From contig NC_081407.1 of assembly GCF_030272615.1 (NCBI RefSeq), positions 440,537,213 to 440,601,212 on the forward strand: DNA of 64,000 nucleotides, in the 5' to 3' direction. Positions within the stretch are counted from its first letter, which is position 1, and each line of letters starts with the position of its first letter. Shown here piece after piece: positions 1-13,472 of the stretch. The position numbers were made by a program, and so were the translations under genes. A model generated the notes under the pieces. That model was not told where the DNA came from and made no database searches. It saw nothing but the letters and a program-made list of their open reading frames with translations. The DNA is from Cryptomeria japonica. Its lineage: Eukaryota > Streptophyta > Pinopsida > Cupressales > Cupressaceae.

Positions 1-174
1 CCTATTGAAAAGAGTACGACAAAGCAAGTACCATTGAGATTGGCTTGGGCTTTAACAATACACAAGTCACAAGGTCTTACATTTGAAAGAAGTGGTCTTA
101 CATTTGTTGTTGTATCATGCGTCAAATCATTGGAAGGCCTACGAATAATGATGCCCTTCACACATGACAGATAA
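1..174 (+). CDS. PIF1-like (Helitron-type) helicase, C-terminal end, partial
   Basis: Reading frame 1 is open from the window edge to a TAA at 172-174. It encodes PLRLAWALTIHKSQGLTFE near its start, the conserved C-terminal block (motifs V/VI) of PIF1-family superfamily 1B DNA helicases. In plants such helicases occur as host PIF1 and, far more often, at the C-terminus of Helitron RepHel proteins. The residues after the block end in a short tail (SLEGLRIMMPFTHDR). The start lies outside the window, so length and integrity cannot be judged. The AT-rich repeated DNA that follows and the lack of any host gene context favour a Helitron remnant. What is seen is the helicase block; the Helitron assignment is inference. 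Confidence 0.82.
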   Translation, partial: PIEKSTTKQVPLRLAWALTIHKSQGLTFERSGLTFVVVSCVKSLEGLRIMMPFTHDR

Positions 175-728
175 GAAAAAATGAAAAAGGGTAAACAAGT
201 AGCAAGAAAAGCTGAAGAAAATAGGCTAAAATCCCTAGAAATCATTTGACATAATAAATGTTGTTATATCACTATTCGAATTTCTATTTCAATATATATT
301 TTTAAGTTATGTTTTCTTTGTATATTGATGTATTGCATTTCATGTATTAGCATATTCAAATTTTAGTATAGAATATAGATTTGAATTTTTGAGAACATAA
401 TTTTGTTTAAAAAATATACATAATTTCTATTTTTTCATAAATATTTAAAAAATTATAACACATTTTATCCATTGCCAAATTCTAAAATTAATATGACAAA
501 TATGAAAAAATGAAAAGGGTAAAGTAGTGACAAGAAAAGGTGAAGAGAACAAGCTAAAATCCCTAGAAATCATTTGACATAATAAATGTTGTAATGTTTT
601 AATGAAGGACAACCAAGTAGTGAGAATAAATATAGATTTAAATTTTTGAGAACATAATTTTGTCTAATAAATATACATGATTTCTATTTTTTCATAAATG
701 TTTAAAAAATTATAACACATTTTATCCA
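175..728. repeat. AT-rich diverged tandem repeat downstream of helicase end
   Basis: Two copies of a segment lie head to tail. The block with CCCTAGAAATCATTTGACAT occurs at about 231-250 and again at about 560-580. The block with TTTTTGAGAACATAATTTTG occurs at about 386-405 and about 643-662. Copy 2 lacks part of the middle of copy 1. A third, weaker copy (TTGATGTAT...TTTCATGTATTA) resumes after the solo LTR at about 63279-63302, so the LTR inserted into this repeat. No coding potential is visible. Confidence 0.75.
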
Positions 729-733
729 TTACT

Positions 734-1547
734 TGTAGTGCCCCTCCCTAATTCATCTTTACTTTTGTACATCAAAGGATTATATTAATCTAGTTTAGTA
801 TACTTTATGATGATTTGATGGTATCATGTTATGTACTAACCATATTCCATGATTCCAATGGATATCATGATAGATCTATATTTCATGGTTTATATGTTCA
901 TTATTCATGATGGATCATATTGCTTATGGGATTTTCCTGACATTATGATTATGCTAACCCTACTCTATTATTATGGTGACTGAGTTGATGCAACCATGTT
1001 TGTGATTGTCTTCTAGTGTCTTCATGATTAGAGGCAATGTCATACCACTCATTGTGAGCACGATATGACATTGTGATTATCTATCATTTGTCTGACTATT
1101 TGTGATGTATATATGTTGTATATATGTTGTGTGGTGGATGCAGATACCAGACATCGACTCAACCTAGTCTCACAAGTCTGAGCGTGTCTTTATCCCAATG
1201 GTAAGTTGTTGGAGATGGTATGTGTTTCCCTCGCACACTCTAGGCTTAGTTATTCACCTTGTCATTTGTGTTGTGGCGTTAGTTGATGGCTATAGTCTTG
1301 TGTCGATGTTCCCCTTTTGCCGAGTTGCTTGAAGTGATGTGAGTGCATGATTATTATTTAATTAATTAATGGGATAATGTAATTTATTAATGTTTGAATT
1401 AATTTGTCCTATAGTGTGACTATTGTTTATTTATTTGGTTAATTAAGTAATAGAAAATTATTTATTGATGAGGTTGTATTTATTTAAATGAGATTAGTTT
1501 AATTAGTCTATTTGATTTATTTAATTTATTGTTTAATGATCTATTTG

Positions 1548-1578
<31 letters not shown>

Positions 1579-3854
1579 TTATTTTGATTTATTTAATTAT
1601 CAATCTATTGTTGATATTAATTTATTTGATTTAATATAGTTGTATTATTTATTTATTATTTTATTATTGATCTATTATATGATTTAATTATTTAATTATT
1701 TGTCATTGTTTAATAATCTATTTATAATTATATTGCTACATTAATCTTGTTTGTATCAATAGATATAATATAAAGTTTACCTGTCCTTCTATTTGATTGG
1801 TTATTTTCGAATGGGTAAGTAAATAATATTCCTAAATAATATTTACCTCAAAATCATGCATGGTAGGTATAATATAATGTTTTACCGAATTTTTTGATTG
1901 GTCGAGATTTCTCTGTAGTTTGGAGTTTTCTGTCGGGTTACCAAGGGGAAGATTTCGATTTGCATTTAGGATTCTGAATTCGATTGGGTGCTTGGATTGA
2001 AGATTGGCTTTCTTGGATTGTTGAATTTTCTCTTATTCAAATCTACCTTTGTTTGGGTTGTGATTTCTAGGTTGGCTTCTTCATCTTTCGCATTTGATTT
2101 CCAGAAAGAAAACTTCTCTGCATTGTGTTTGGGTTTGGGAAGAGATTTTGGAAATAGATTTGCATTTGGTTGTTTTCAAAATTTTAAAAATGTGATTGTC
2201 GGGAGTGTTTTTCCTGTGTCTTCTCTCTATGTGTTATCATGATTTTATCTTCCTATGATTTAGATGGTATAATAGTATTAATTTTAAGTTAGATTTTTTT
2301 TTTTTTTGTGCTTTCGGTAACTCCTTTATGGTAGTGTTGAAATTGTAAGTTTTGAGTCTCCTGCAGCTTACCGAGAGTTGCATTTGTTTTCACTATGATT
2401 TGTCTTTTTAGCAAAAGACCATTTCTGAAGGTATGAGAATGTATTTAGGCTTGGGATAGCCTTAGTAATGCTTCTTTGTAGCTATTGTAGTGTTATTAGG
2501 TCTCCCCTTGTTGATGTGCAAGTGAGGTGTCAATTTGAGCACTTTGGGAGAATGTTTTTAGTGTCATTTTCTTTTTGTGAGTATGTAACTCCTTAATCTT
2601 GAGTTCCCTTTATGATTTTTTGATCTCCTGAACCTTTTGGGAAGTGATTTTTGGTCTTTGAGCTTATGTGCAGGCTTGGGCAAGTGCCCCTTCCTCATGT
2701 TAGTTTTACTTGGTTTTATGCACTTTTACCAAAAACACTACTGGAATAATCCAAAACGCTACTAAATCAACCCAGAATGCTGGGGAATCAACCTAGAATG
2801 CTAGGGAATCAACCAAAAATTCCAATCTGAGTTCCAGGGGAACTAAACAGTGAACTAGGAGCACTAATCTGCTCCGGAGGTGTGGGGAATGTTAGTTTGA
2901 CTTGCATGAGTGATTTTTTCTGGGAATTGTGCATTCTCCATAGGCATTTTTGGATTGTATTGAGTTCCTCCAAGGTGTTTATGATGTCATCTTGATCATT
3001 TTATGTTGGTTTCGTGCTTCGATAAGAAGATTTGTGCCTTACCATTGAGGATATTGTTCATATGTTTAGTTCTTCCAGCGAGAGGAAGAATGCCTCGTTG
3101 TTGAGGAATGTTTATGAGAACTCTAGTGGGATGTTATTGCCTCACTGTTGAGGATTGTAATTTCTCTTGTTTTGGTTTTCGATCTCATGTTTATGCTTTG
3201 GTGCATTGTTATGTTAATTTGGTGGAGGCTCTTTCTTTGCATTTGGGTGTATGATTCATACTATGCTTCAGTTTGTATCAGTGATGTTGTGACTATCTTT
3301 ATGTCATTTGAGAGCCTTCACATTGTTGCTGTGATTTTATTTTGGTTTATGTTTCACCCTAAGTTTATGGTCCATCATTGGGAGAGTGGGCTATTTCATG
3401 TGTAGAGCCTAGCTCATGAGAAATAGATCCCTAGAAGGGATGAGAAATAGATCCCTAGAAGGGGGTCTAGACCTATGGAACCATATGAAGAGTTAATGAT
3501 TAATTACAAGTGATAACTATAATAATTAATTAGTGGGTTTGGATAATTAGGACACTTAATCAAGATAATTAATTTGAGTTGTATGCCCTAATTGGACAGA
3601 CCCAGGGATGTGGTTTTGGGATCTTATATTGGAAAGACCGTTGGAGTGGTAAACCGATCTCCCTTGTTTGGCATGTGATGACACTCTTCCCTACATGTGT
3701 CCATTATCCTTATACCCTTGTTGTTAGTTTATTGATTTATGATTAGCCCTATGATGTGATTTGATTTAGTGTATGGTTGTTGTTATCTTGTGGATTTCAT
3801 GTTGATTCCTTTGGTTGTTAGGTGTCAGCCTAGGTCTTGAGAGTGAGTTAGAAC
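734..3854 (+). repeat. Solo LTR, segment 1
   Basis: First third of the split LTR. It holds a TTTA-rich low-complexity stretch (about 1545-1585) and the strongly conserved block GTCTGAGCGTGTCTTTATCC near 1177. It also has a run of short units ending AATGCTGGGGAATCAACC at 2770-2820, and two tandem copies of a 25-bp unit with AAATAGATCCCTAGAAGGG at about 3419-3462. Short ORFs here (for example 1988-2242 and 3148-3405) have no recognisable domain and lie in LTR DNA. Confidence 0.88.
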
Positions 3855-6800
3855 TATTGCCAACATTTTGCACCAACTAAATTTTGGTGGCATATTACAG
3901 GCCTTACATGGTGCAATTGGAGGAAGGTACACAAAAAAATTTCATAAGTTCTTCATTTTGAATGTTATGCTTTAAAGGCCAAAATTCATTTCATATATGC
4001 AAATATTTCAGACAAATCATAACAAAAGATGGCATAGAAAATGCTTTTTATTACAAAAAAAATGTGTAAGGTGTCCCACACAAGCTGTGGGAATAGCTAA
4101 CAGAGCTATAGACATACATTCTAATGTAATCTTGAAGAAAAACTATAAAATAAAATGAAATAATGAATGTGGCAGTAGGGTGACCCGTCATTGCCTGGAA
4201 TGACGAGTCTGAGCTTGAAGCAGTGGTTGAGTCTTCATCTACTCGTTCATCTTTAGTTGCTTACGCTCTCATTTCATCAATACCTACAAGAGAATTGAAA
4301 AATATGTTAGAGCAACTAGGATAACTATATTGTCACACACAAACTCATCAGAATACATAGTCTATCTGCATAAGAGTATCAAAACATATGTCTACAACTG
4401 TCAAGATATCAGATTCAGAAGCAAAGGAATCAATGCACAGAAGGTGCCATGAGATAACACCAGATAACAAGTTCTATCTAATATGTTTGTTCAGTGTGCA
4501 GGCACGAGTTCATGATTATATAAAGCATGTGGTGTAAAATACGGCTCCCACAAGGGTTGAGCCCAGCATGCTAATATGTCAGTATAGCTTCATACAACAG
4601 GGACCCATCATCCATAATAATAAAAATTCTAGGATCATTGTAATGACTAATTTACCTATATCCGATGGAACTATACTAACATACTAAACTCCCAAACATC
4701 CCTAATAGAGTCACAGTCGCACATATTATAATATATAAGGACACTCAAGTACAATCCTGATATGGCTATGGTAAATAATCTCCAAACAAAGATACCTAAA
4801 TGATAGTAAATGAATAATAAGAGTGCCTATACATGTAAAATATAAATGAGACAGTGATATTATCAGCAAAGCCCCAAACACAGTAGTAACAGTGACTTTC
4901 AAAGAGAATCCCTAGGCCTCTGATAACTCATGTAGAAACACAAGAAGACACACTAATAATATCTTCAACGACTTCTACTAGTATACAAAGTTACAATACC
5001 ATACCAGTCATAAAGGAACAGTGACAATATTCATTGGCATAAGAATTAGTAGAACATACCATACTATCAAAGTAGAAGACCTAGCGTCAATGAAGATAGC
5101 ACAAAATGAATATCTCAGTCATGCAAGTAACAATACAGGGTTATATTCTTAGATAGGGTACAGTGAAAACAAAAACGTAGCTTTCAATTGAAAATAACTA
5201 ACATGCCAAAGAATTACTATTATATAAGAAAATACAATCTTTCACAATGCACAGTGAACCAAAGAAAGGATGAATTATCAGTCCTCCAAAGTATGTGATA
5301 AACATTGGCAAAGAATAGTATAAAGTCAAAACAAGGGCAGCATCAAGAACAAAGACAGTCATCCCTAGATCTAGGAAAAAACTTATCATATAAGCTTTAA
5401 CAATCATCATGAAGGTAGCAAGAGGATTTCCAGAAACAATGATCCAAATACAACCATAAAAGATGAATAAAGATGTCAAGCATAATGATAGAGATGTCAA
5501 CAATATGACAACAAAGTGTAAAGGTGTGACAAGATAGTATAAAGGGACCATGATAACCTTGATAAGTAGCCTATATAAACAAAAAAGATGAATCCATTTC
5601 TAACATTCAAAGACATCTTAGTCATCTTTGATAGAGCCACAGTATGGAGGAAAATGCATAAGTAAGCCAAAAAACAAAACCAAGATATCAGACATAACAA
5701 CCTTGTCTCAGTCACTATTAGAATAGCTTTGGGTTTGAGAGATAATATCAAGATTATCTCAGAACAATTGACAATGGACAGTGGGTAAGGTGATTAAAGG
5801 ATAATCATATGACCTCAAGAACAGTTCTATTGTTCCAGTTAAAGATAGCCTCCAAAGAATGAAAAATATAGTGAGGGGTGAAAGTCCTAAGGACAATCAT
5901 GAGCATTTAACAATGATAATGATCAGAGAAAATATTTTGCTGCAGATCAAAATTCCATTATCACAGCTACAGCTACCACCAATGGTAGAAGCTCAGTGCA
6001 GTCGTCTTGAAAAATGAGACCATCAAATATAATACAGTCAAAGATGATCAGAACAGTGGCAATGTATTATGATAGAAGATCAAACAAACGAATGTGGTAA
6101 GTTGATATCAATTATATCTCCTAAACTCTTTCAATATACAAGAGTTGATAGCGCCTTGACAGTAAGAGTGGGGATATACACATTCATGCCAAGAAAACAT
6201 TGATGCGCAAGACATACTATGTGAAGTAAATCTTATGAACAAAGATATAACAGTGATTTATTCACTGCCAAGATAGTAAAAGTCAACAAATCCAACATGT
6301 TAGTAAAGGTAGTAATATATTATTATGACAGTCCTTATTGTGGTAATGAGGAAAACAGTAGAGAATGGACAGTCTAGAAGCAATATTTGTCTCAAGGGTT
6401 TCATCACACAGAACTGTAGTAATAATTGACAATAAGAATATAGAGTAGAGTCATATGGCATATAGAGAAATTAGCAGCTAATGTAGTAGGAAGAATTATG
6501 CACAAAGACAGTGATCTAGTTTTCAAAGGAGAATCCTTTAAGAGTTAGAGTGCAGTCACTAGTGCACTAATCTCGGATATTCATAGTAAGATACATATAT
6601 CACAATGCTCTACCAATCCCCTGTTCACAGAGCAAATAAAAATGTCAAGAAATCATAAAAGATGTATAGAACAATAATTTCAAATGATTTTGAACAATAA
6701 CATCATCATGAAGCTCCAATACCTTACTACCATGAAAAGATTCAATTATGAACTTGTGATAATGAAGGTATTAGAATAGTGATATCATAATTTCAAAGGA

Positions 6801-9800
6801 TCAAAACCATAGCCATAAGAGTGGTCAAAAGGTTGTCTGCGAGCAGTGATGAGATTGAAATTTCAAAAGATGATACCAATACCTTATGACAGTGAGATAA
6901 GATAATTAAATATCACAGAGATAGGAGCAGGCACCTTAGGACAGCTGTATTTTCATGGAAAAACAAATAAAGATACCCATATAAGAGATTGCAGTCTTAA
7001 GAGTGCTACATAGCAGCAATAAACAATCACAGTCATAAAATGTTTACTCAAAAAGAACAGCAGTCCATAAAGAAAGATCACAGCCAAATACAGTCATCAA
7101 GATGGACAAAATATTTTAATAATCTTGAAAAGTAATAATCTCCTTAGCATTGCCCAGATTATCAAAACATGCATGCACAGTCAAGAATCATACATGATAA
7201 ATAGTGAGATTATAGTGACAGTAAAGTCAAGAAGACACAGAACACTCCAATGTCTTTTATCATCAAAGCAAAGTGATACAATCATAGGTCGTCAACGTGA
7301 TCTTGAAGTTTATAGTCACATATACCCTGAGCATCGATGATCACTCATAGATCTAAGGTTCAGAATAAGAGTGAAAGTATTAGCAATGTGTCAATGAGTA
7401 GAAGATGTTAAAAAGAACCAAATAACTATCAAGGAACATCTACAGCCTCAAGGTAACCTAAGCACAAGTTCAAACTTGATGACAATCACCATGGAGTCAC
7501 AAACTGTCACCATAGAGTAATACATTCTTTATCCAATGGTATTCACTATCAAGAGACAGTCAAAGATGGTGAATCAGAGTTTAAAGATCACTGAGAAAGA
7601 AGCAACAGTAAGTTTTGATAAGGTTGTAAGATCTAAAAGGGCAAATGTGAAATGTCATTATAACAATAATACCAATACATGTATGACCACAATAAAGGAT
7701 TCAAGAGGACAACATACTTGGGATGCAATGATACCAGTCAATAGAAGATAAGGACAGTCAACATAACAGAAAATAAGACCTTCAACATGAGTTAAACACC
7801 TCAGAGCCCAATACTACAAGGATATACAAGGAAATATATGGTCAAAAATAGCAGAGGAGAAATACAAAGGATTCATCTACCTGCAACAACCATAGTTAAG
7901 TGTTATTTCTATTCCTACATCCTTGCAAAAGTATAACATCATTAGCAGACCATTAACATTTTAAGGATGAATCTACAAGATTAGCAACAATCTTCAATGG
8001 TAACATGATCCATGATGACAAGATGCATACCTAAGAGAAAGTAAGGCAGCTACACTGATCTTAAGAACAAACCTAGACCCTTTCAAGGATGCAAAGAAAA
8101 TGGAAATACATAACCCAACACAGGGTAAGGATATCATTTCGACAGACCAATACACAGTCAATCCATTGACAAAACACAATCACAATGAGCATTCAAAGAA
8201 TAAGAGACAAGTGTATCTACAAAAGGCAGTGATAAAAAGGCATTAGACCATATACAGTTAAGGCATTAGACCATATACAGTTAAGTCACAGTCAAATCTT
8301 GAGAGCAGCAATTCACAATGTTTGGAGAATCACATACATTCCCAAGAGGTGTCAAAATGCTTTCATAGAAGAAAAAAATATAGCCTATTCTCCACCATAG
8401 TGAGAGGCACCCAAGTCACAAGGCAGCAGTAATAAGGAAGAGTTGCAAGGCTACAAGCCTATGCTGATAGAGATAAGTTTTTGTTTGCAAGCTTTTATCA
8501 GTATTCTTAGTAGCCATGGACAGTCACAATGCAGAGACGTAAAGTAAAGATCCAATACCTTCATGCATTGTTCTTTCATCTTCACGATATCTTTAAGGTT
8601 TAGACTATGAAGAGCATGTTTCAAGGTTTCAAGAATATCTTTATGGTCCCAGCACATCAAAATAGATTTGACAGATAGAAGGGTTTTGAACAATGTGACT
8701 TTAACCATAATTGTGAGAAAGACATAGTAACGTTAGACTTCATAGCCAATAATGTCACAAAGGCCATTGCAAGGTATGCACAAATAGTCCATTCAAGACA
8801 GTTCAAAGAAGACAAGGCCTATATCAGCAAACCAGCCATAAGGTCATAAAAGGGAACTTCTACAAAACCACAGTCCAGACACAGAGAAAACCATGTTCGC
8901 TGTCAAAAGTATTTACCAAAAAGAAAATGTGTATTCTATAATTTAATATATCAATGCAACAAAGAGTACCATCAAAACCCTCAAGTTATATAGAGCAGTG
9001 ATTCCAAGAAATACAATGAACAGATCAAGCCCTCGCAAAGATATCCTGAATCAACATCATGGTTTATACCCCAAAAAGAACAACATGATCAAGAAGTAAA
9101 GAGTATAAGCTTCATACCACTCAATGTCCAGTTAAAGTCCATTTCAAAGACCTAGTTTGCTCAAAAATGTCCATGCATGTCGACTACAAAGCTTCTCCAA
9201 CAGTCTTCAAAGAATGAAAAGATTTTAGGGTTCAATGTTTGCCCAAATTCATGCATCGAGCTCTCTTCTTTTATTTTTGTTTTAAAGAACAGAAATGGTG
9301 CAAATAATGTTATTCGTGGTTATAACTTTTTAAGTATTTGACCTATCGATTCTTTTAAAAAGTCCCTCTTGCTTTTTCTATTTTATATTTTAAAATAATC
9401 TTATTAGGATTTTTAATTATTCATAAAATCTTAATAATTTTATATTAAAATATAAAAGCTAGATATTAGTTAAAAGACAAATAAACTTATTTTAATATTT
9501 TTTTAAACTATAAATTATTTTAATTAAATGTTAAAATAAGAATATTTAAAAAAAAAAAAGAATTGAAAAATATTATATTTTTTTAATGTTTATTATAAGT
9601 GTTAAAAATATGATTATTTAAAAGAAAGAGGAGAAGTTCAAGTAACATGCAAATGATCATGAAGGGGGTTTGCTTTTTCTTAGGAGCTATATTTAGTAGT
9701 ACACCAGGTCATGCAGTTTTTTCAGAAGGGGAGAGAGGTGCTTTTTCAGAGTTATATTTAGCACCACATTGCTCATGCAGATTTCATAAAAGAGTTTCAT

Positions 9801-10763
9801 TTTGGTTATTTTTAGCATCATACAAGAAGCAGATTTTCACACAAAATAGTGCTTTTTCAGGGAGCTATTTTTGACATTTCATGCTACAGTTTGGACTACA
9901 CATGCATACCTTTTCAGTTGAGGGACTATTGTTATCAGCAGAGATTATTTTTGATAGATTTTTGCATGTCTTTTGTGCGCTATTTTGGGCAAATTCGTTG
10001 AAGAGGTTTTTCTCGTGTAGATTTTTCGGTTTAGAGCTTAGCTATGTTTAGCTCGCTATTTTTAGGAGCTTGTATTCTATATATTCTCCTTCTCTCTTCA
10101 TTATTTATGATTTCTCTCTTTCCTCAGCATGATTGTGGACTGATTTTAGGCCCTTTCCTTCTCAAGGATGGCATTGTAGCTCGCTTTTTCTGATTTTTGT
10201 AACAACAGATTCCTTGATTTTCAATAAAATAACAGCATATTCCTTATCGGTACTTCTTGTGTTATCTAATGAGTTAACGATTTGATGATTTTTCTGTGAT
10301 TTGTATCCTCTAATTTGTCTCATTCAGTCAGCTTTTAGGGTAAGGAGATACATGATGAATGCAGGTTTTAGATTGTGTTAATTGGTTTTAATAGCTTGAA
10401 GTTGTGACAACCTGTCGGTTTCCTTCAAGCAAGCATTAAATTTAGCCCTTTCTAAGAAATATTTATGCATCACATGTTCAGTTGAGTTGTGAAACTTTCA
10501 GGGTTATTTGTTGAAGTTTTTCATTAGTTAAGTAGGTTGCAGGTCTCAGGAACCATATTTGGTGCATCACCTCATAGGATAGTTTAATTTCAATATTCCT
10601 TCTATCCTTTTTCTCAACAGATTCATCAGATAAGAAGTCAACCTGATCTTCAGAGGTCTACTTTCATGATAGGCATACCCACAGGCCTGAAAGTATTCCA
10701 ATGTTTCACAGGATTGTTCGGTTTACACTTAGCGTTTTTCAGGCGCAATCCTCTATGACAACA
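3855..10763 (-). mobile_element. Uncharacterised 6.9 kb insertion in the solo LTR (element W)
   Basis: Comparison with Y's LTR shows 6909 bp inserted within the LTR motif GAGTTGGAACC. The flanks are AGAAC (3850-3854) and GGAAC (10764-10768), a probable 5-bp TSD with one mismatch. On the minus strand the insert begins TGTTGTCATAG and ends TTGGCAATA, close to the TG...CA ends of LTR elements, hence the minus assignment. I find no helicase, transposase, RT, gag or integrase coding in either strand. About 3900-9250 is A/C-rich with many scattered CAGTCAA-like motifs and the rest is T-rich. No terminal LTR pair was seen, so it may be a solo LTR or a large non-coding retroelement derivative of an unseen family. 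Confidence 0.6.
8239..8284. repeat. 23-bp tandem duplication inside W
   Basis: The unit starting GGCATTAGACCATATACAG is present twice without a spacer. It looks like a local slippage duplication. Confidence 0.85.
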
Positions 10764-11222
10764 GGAACCTCATGTCATCTCTTAGCATGGGGGGTGGATC
10801 CTATTTGGTTCCACATGGTCAGGTGGTTTGATGTCTACTTCCATTGGGATGTTCTTATGTGGATTCTTGTGTGCTTGGACATGGATTTATATTATCTCAT
10901 TACATGTGGCTCGATCTTGGAACATAATCTTTGAAATTAGAATTGATATCATGTGGCATGTAACTCAAAGAGGATGTAATTGTAAATAAGACTATGTAAT
11001 CAATATCTTGGGAACATGTATAATAGGACTTGTAACTAGGTTCAATTCAGAATGAGATGTATTGGATGAGATTGTTGTAAATGGAAATTCATTGTGTATG
11101 TATTTCTAGATTAGAAAGGAATTAAATGATTGAGTGATACAACTAGATTATCTTATGTTTATCTTGTGAGTGGTAGTAAATATGTTAACGATCATGTATG
11201 CCTTAATTTGAAAGATGATAAT
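10764..11222 (+). repeat. Solo LTR, segment 2
   Basis: Resumes the LTR after W: CATGTCATCTCTTAGCATGG at 10771 corresponds to TTTGTCATCTCCTAGCATGA in Y's 5' LTR near 20925. It ends at ATAAT (11218-11222), the left TSD of X. Confidence 0.85.
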
Positions 11223-12315
11223 TGTAGACACCAAAAAATGTCTTTTTCGTCATGCACTAATTATTCGTCCTAATTAATTAAGTAATTCTTTAATTATTTA
11301 ATTAAGCTAATTATTCTTCTAAACTAACTCAATCAACTTATTCAATGCTATTAATAATCCAATTTCTATTCTTTAATTAATCAATCAATCAAACCCCTTT
11401 CTCAAATATTAATTATTTAATTAATTACGATTAATTCCCTTAATTAAATCATCTTGATTATTTAATTAATCCTATTTCCAATGTTTAAATAATTTCATTT
11501 AAATTATTTAATTAATTAACTTTATTCCTCCAATTCTCCAAATTCGAATTTCAAATAATTCCATCTAATTTCATTTCTCTAAAACTCATAATTCCCCAAA
11601 TGTGGATTTCAATTAATTTCATTTAATTCCAAATCATCAAATTAACATTTCACCAAATCTAAATTTCAGTTAATTTCATGTGCATTTCAACATTCGAAAG
11701 CCCAAATTCAAATCCAAATTGAAAATGAAAATCAAATTCAATTTCAATTTCAATTTCGTACAGCGCATGTTGAAATCACAACTGATTGATCAAATCAGTT
11801 AACTCTCCAATCTCCCCTTTTCACTCCAAATCACCTTTTTCTAACTAATCAATCAAATCAGTCATCTCCTCGATCAATTTAGTCATCTCCCTAATTTATT
11901 CAGTTCACTATCTAATCTATTTAGTTGACTCCTCAATCAACTCTATTAACTGATCAATCTAAATTAGTTCACTCTCAATCAGGACTTGAGTTCAAAATCC
12001 CTCCCCATTTGTATTGAAAATCTATATAAACAACATCATTTTCTCAATTCAAGCTAGATCACACTTTTCAAAAGCAATTGCCAATCTATGCAGGAATTTC
12101 AGTACAATACCTGAGAGCCACGTATGCAATTTCGGAGAAAAATAATGGAAGATACAATGTGATTGAGGGGGTTTTTCAATTATTTAATTGTTTAATTCTT
12201 TCATATTTACATTTATTCTATTGGTTTATGTTTGATTTTGTTTAATTAGTTAAGGATCTGTGATTGTCCTTATTACCTGATTAAGCATAATAGATTGATG
12301 ATTTCAAGCATGAAA
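11223..12315 (+). repeat. X 5' LTR
   Basis: Starts TGTAGACACC and matches 61053-62139 along its whole length with scattered substitutions and small indels; for example ACTAATTATTCGTCCTAATT is present in both. It is rich in TTAATTAA-type sequence in its first 400 bp. A TATA box near 12023 fits plus-strand transcription. Confidence 0.9.
12023..12030 (+). promoter_or_regulatory. Probable TATA box of X LTR
   Basis: TATATAAA in the context AAAATCTATATAAACAACAT, about 290 bp before the LTR end. The same box is kept in the 3' LTR at 61846-61853. Conservation in both LTRs and the position favour a U3 promoter, but no transcript data support it. Confidence 0.6.
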
Positions 12316-12319
12316 AATT

Positions 12320-12338
12320 TGGTGAACTCGATGTAAAA
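12320..12338 (+). other. X primer binding site, tRNA-Trp type (degenerate)
   Basis: TGGTGAACTCGATGTAAAA starts a few bases after the LTR. It is a decayed form of Z's TGGTGAACCCGACGTGAA, which complements the 3' end of plant cytosolic tRNA-Trp with its CCA as I recall that tRNA. Differences from Z are C-to-T or G-to-A. Confidence 0.65.
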
Positions 12339-12394
12339 CACGCTTACTGATATGACCTTTTTTTTTATTGGTTATTTGCAGGGTCATACAGGAA

Positions 12395-12520
12395 ATTGAA
12401 TGTGCAATTACCTTGACAAAAATTCACAATTGCACATTTTGATGCGCAATTGCTATCATTTTGATTCACAATTGCTATCATTATAATTTGTAATTGCACT
12501 AAATGATGCGCAATTGCAAG
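12395..12520. repeat. Cluster of CAATTG-centred motifs near the left end of X
   Basis: About six copies of GCGCAATTGC, CACAATTGC or TGTAATTGC fall within about 125 bp. More copies lie at about 12951, 15421, 15652 and 15721, and a second cluster sits in the PMD intron at 60345-60520. Confidence 0.75.
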
Positions 12521-12641
12521 GATAGCCCAGAAATTAAATTTTGTTTGTCGCTTTTCAATTATTTCCATTTGCGAGATTAACCCATTAAAATCTTTCAATT
12601 CTGGAAAATTTGATTTTTAGGCATAAAATGTTTCTAGCTCC

Positions 12642-12911
12642 ATGGCAGGCAAGGTAACTTTCAAGATTTTAGGTGCAAGGAGGAGGAAATAGCACAACGG
12701 ACAACTAAAAGCCTATCAAAGGCTTATAAAAGCAGAAAGGCAATTTCAAGAATTAGAAGAGGGTGAGGCTATGGATTAGTACCATCAAACCATAAACAAA
12801 ATCCTAGATAAATTCAATATTTATGATGATATCGAAGTAATGGGCAACCTCATCTGGAATGACTTCATTGAAAGTGAAAAATTCGCTCTTCCGTCTTTTT
12901 CTATTCTTTAA
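12642..12911 (+). pseudogene. Small decayed ORF at the 5' end of X, unknown function
   Basis: From ATG at 12642 (MAGKVTFKILGARRRK) to TAA at 12909-12911 one frame reads as protein except for two TAG codons, each at a place where CAG (Gln) would restore it. The product would be about 89 residues, lysine/glutamate/glutamine-rich in the middle (YQRLIKAERQFQELEEGE) and acidic-aromatic toward the end, which suggests a helical or coiled-coil segment. I recognise no family. Its place, about 300 bp after the primer binding site, suits a leader or gag-proximal ORF of X. Confidence 0.55.
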
Positions 12912-13472
12912 AAAAAAATTCAAAGTTGCAGGTTTAACTAATGCGCAATTGACCTGACAGTAATTCACAATTTTTATTTTTTTTAATAAAAAGGTGGCAG
13001 TGCCACTTAATATATTTTATTTATATAAAGCTAATTCAAAGAGCTCTCAGAGAAAAGAACCAATAAGAAAAACTTCAATCCTTTCTCTATAATACATAGA
13101 AAGGCTGTGAGATTTAAATCTCAAATATGCCAAAAAATACAATATCTTATAATGTCCAGAATATCGAGTGCCACAAAACATCCCCCAGTATTGAATGCTT
13201 TCTGGAATATATTGAACAAGGTGCAGTTTGAAACAAAACATCACGAGAGTTGTACACATTTACATATCAGTCTATAATCTGTCTCACTTATGCATTTATC
13301 TAGCTTACAATCCAACACGCTTCTCAAATCAACATCCATTCACAACATACAGATACAGCAGAACCACATAACCCTGCACTTATAATACCACACATACCAA
13401 TTTATATCATTATGGAAAAGACCAATGCATAGCTATATGTAATATTATCCTGTACCCATATCCTCCAAAATT

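Noticed and set aside
5198..5751. Two hydrophobic minus-strand ORFs (117 and 84 codons) in W
   Set aside because: They overlap each other, lie in T-rich minus-strand DNA that gives Leu/Phe/Ile by composition, and have no domain or partner exon.
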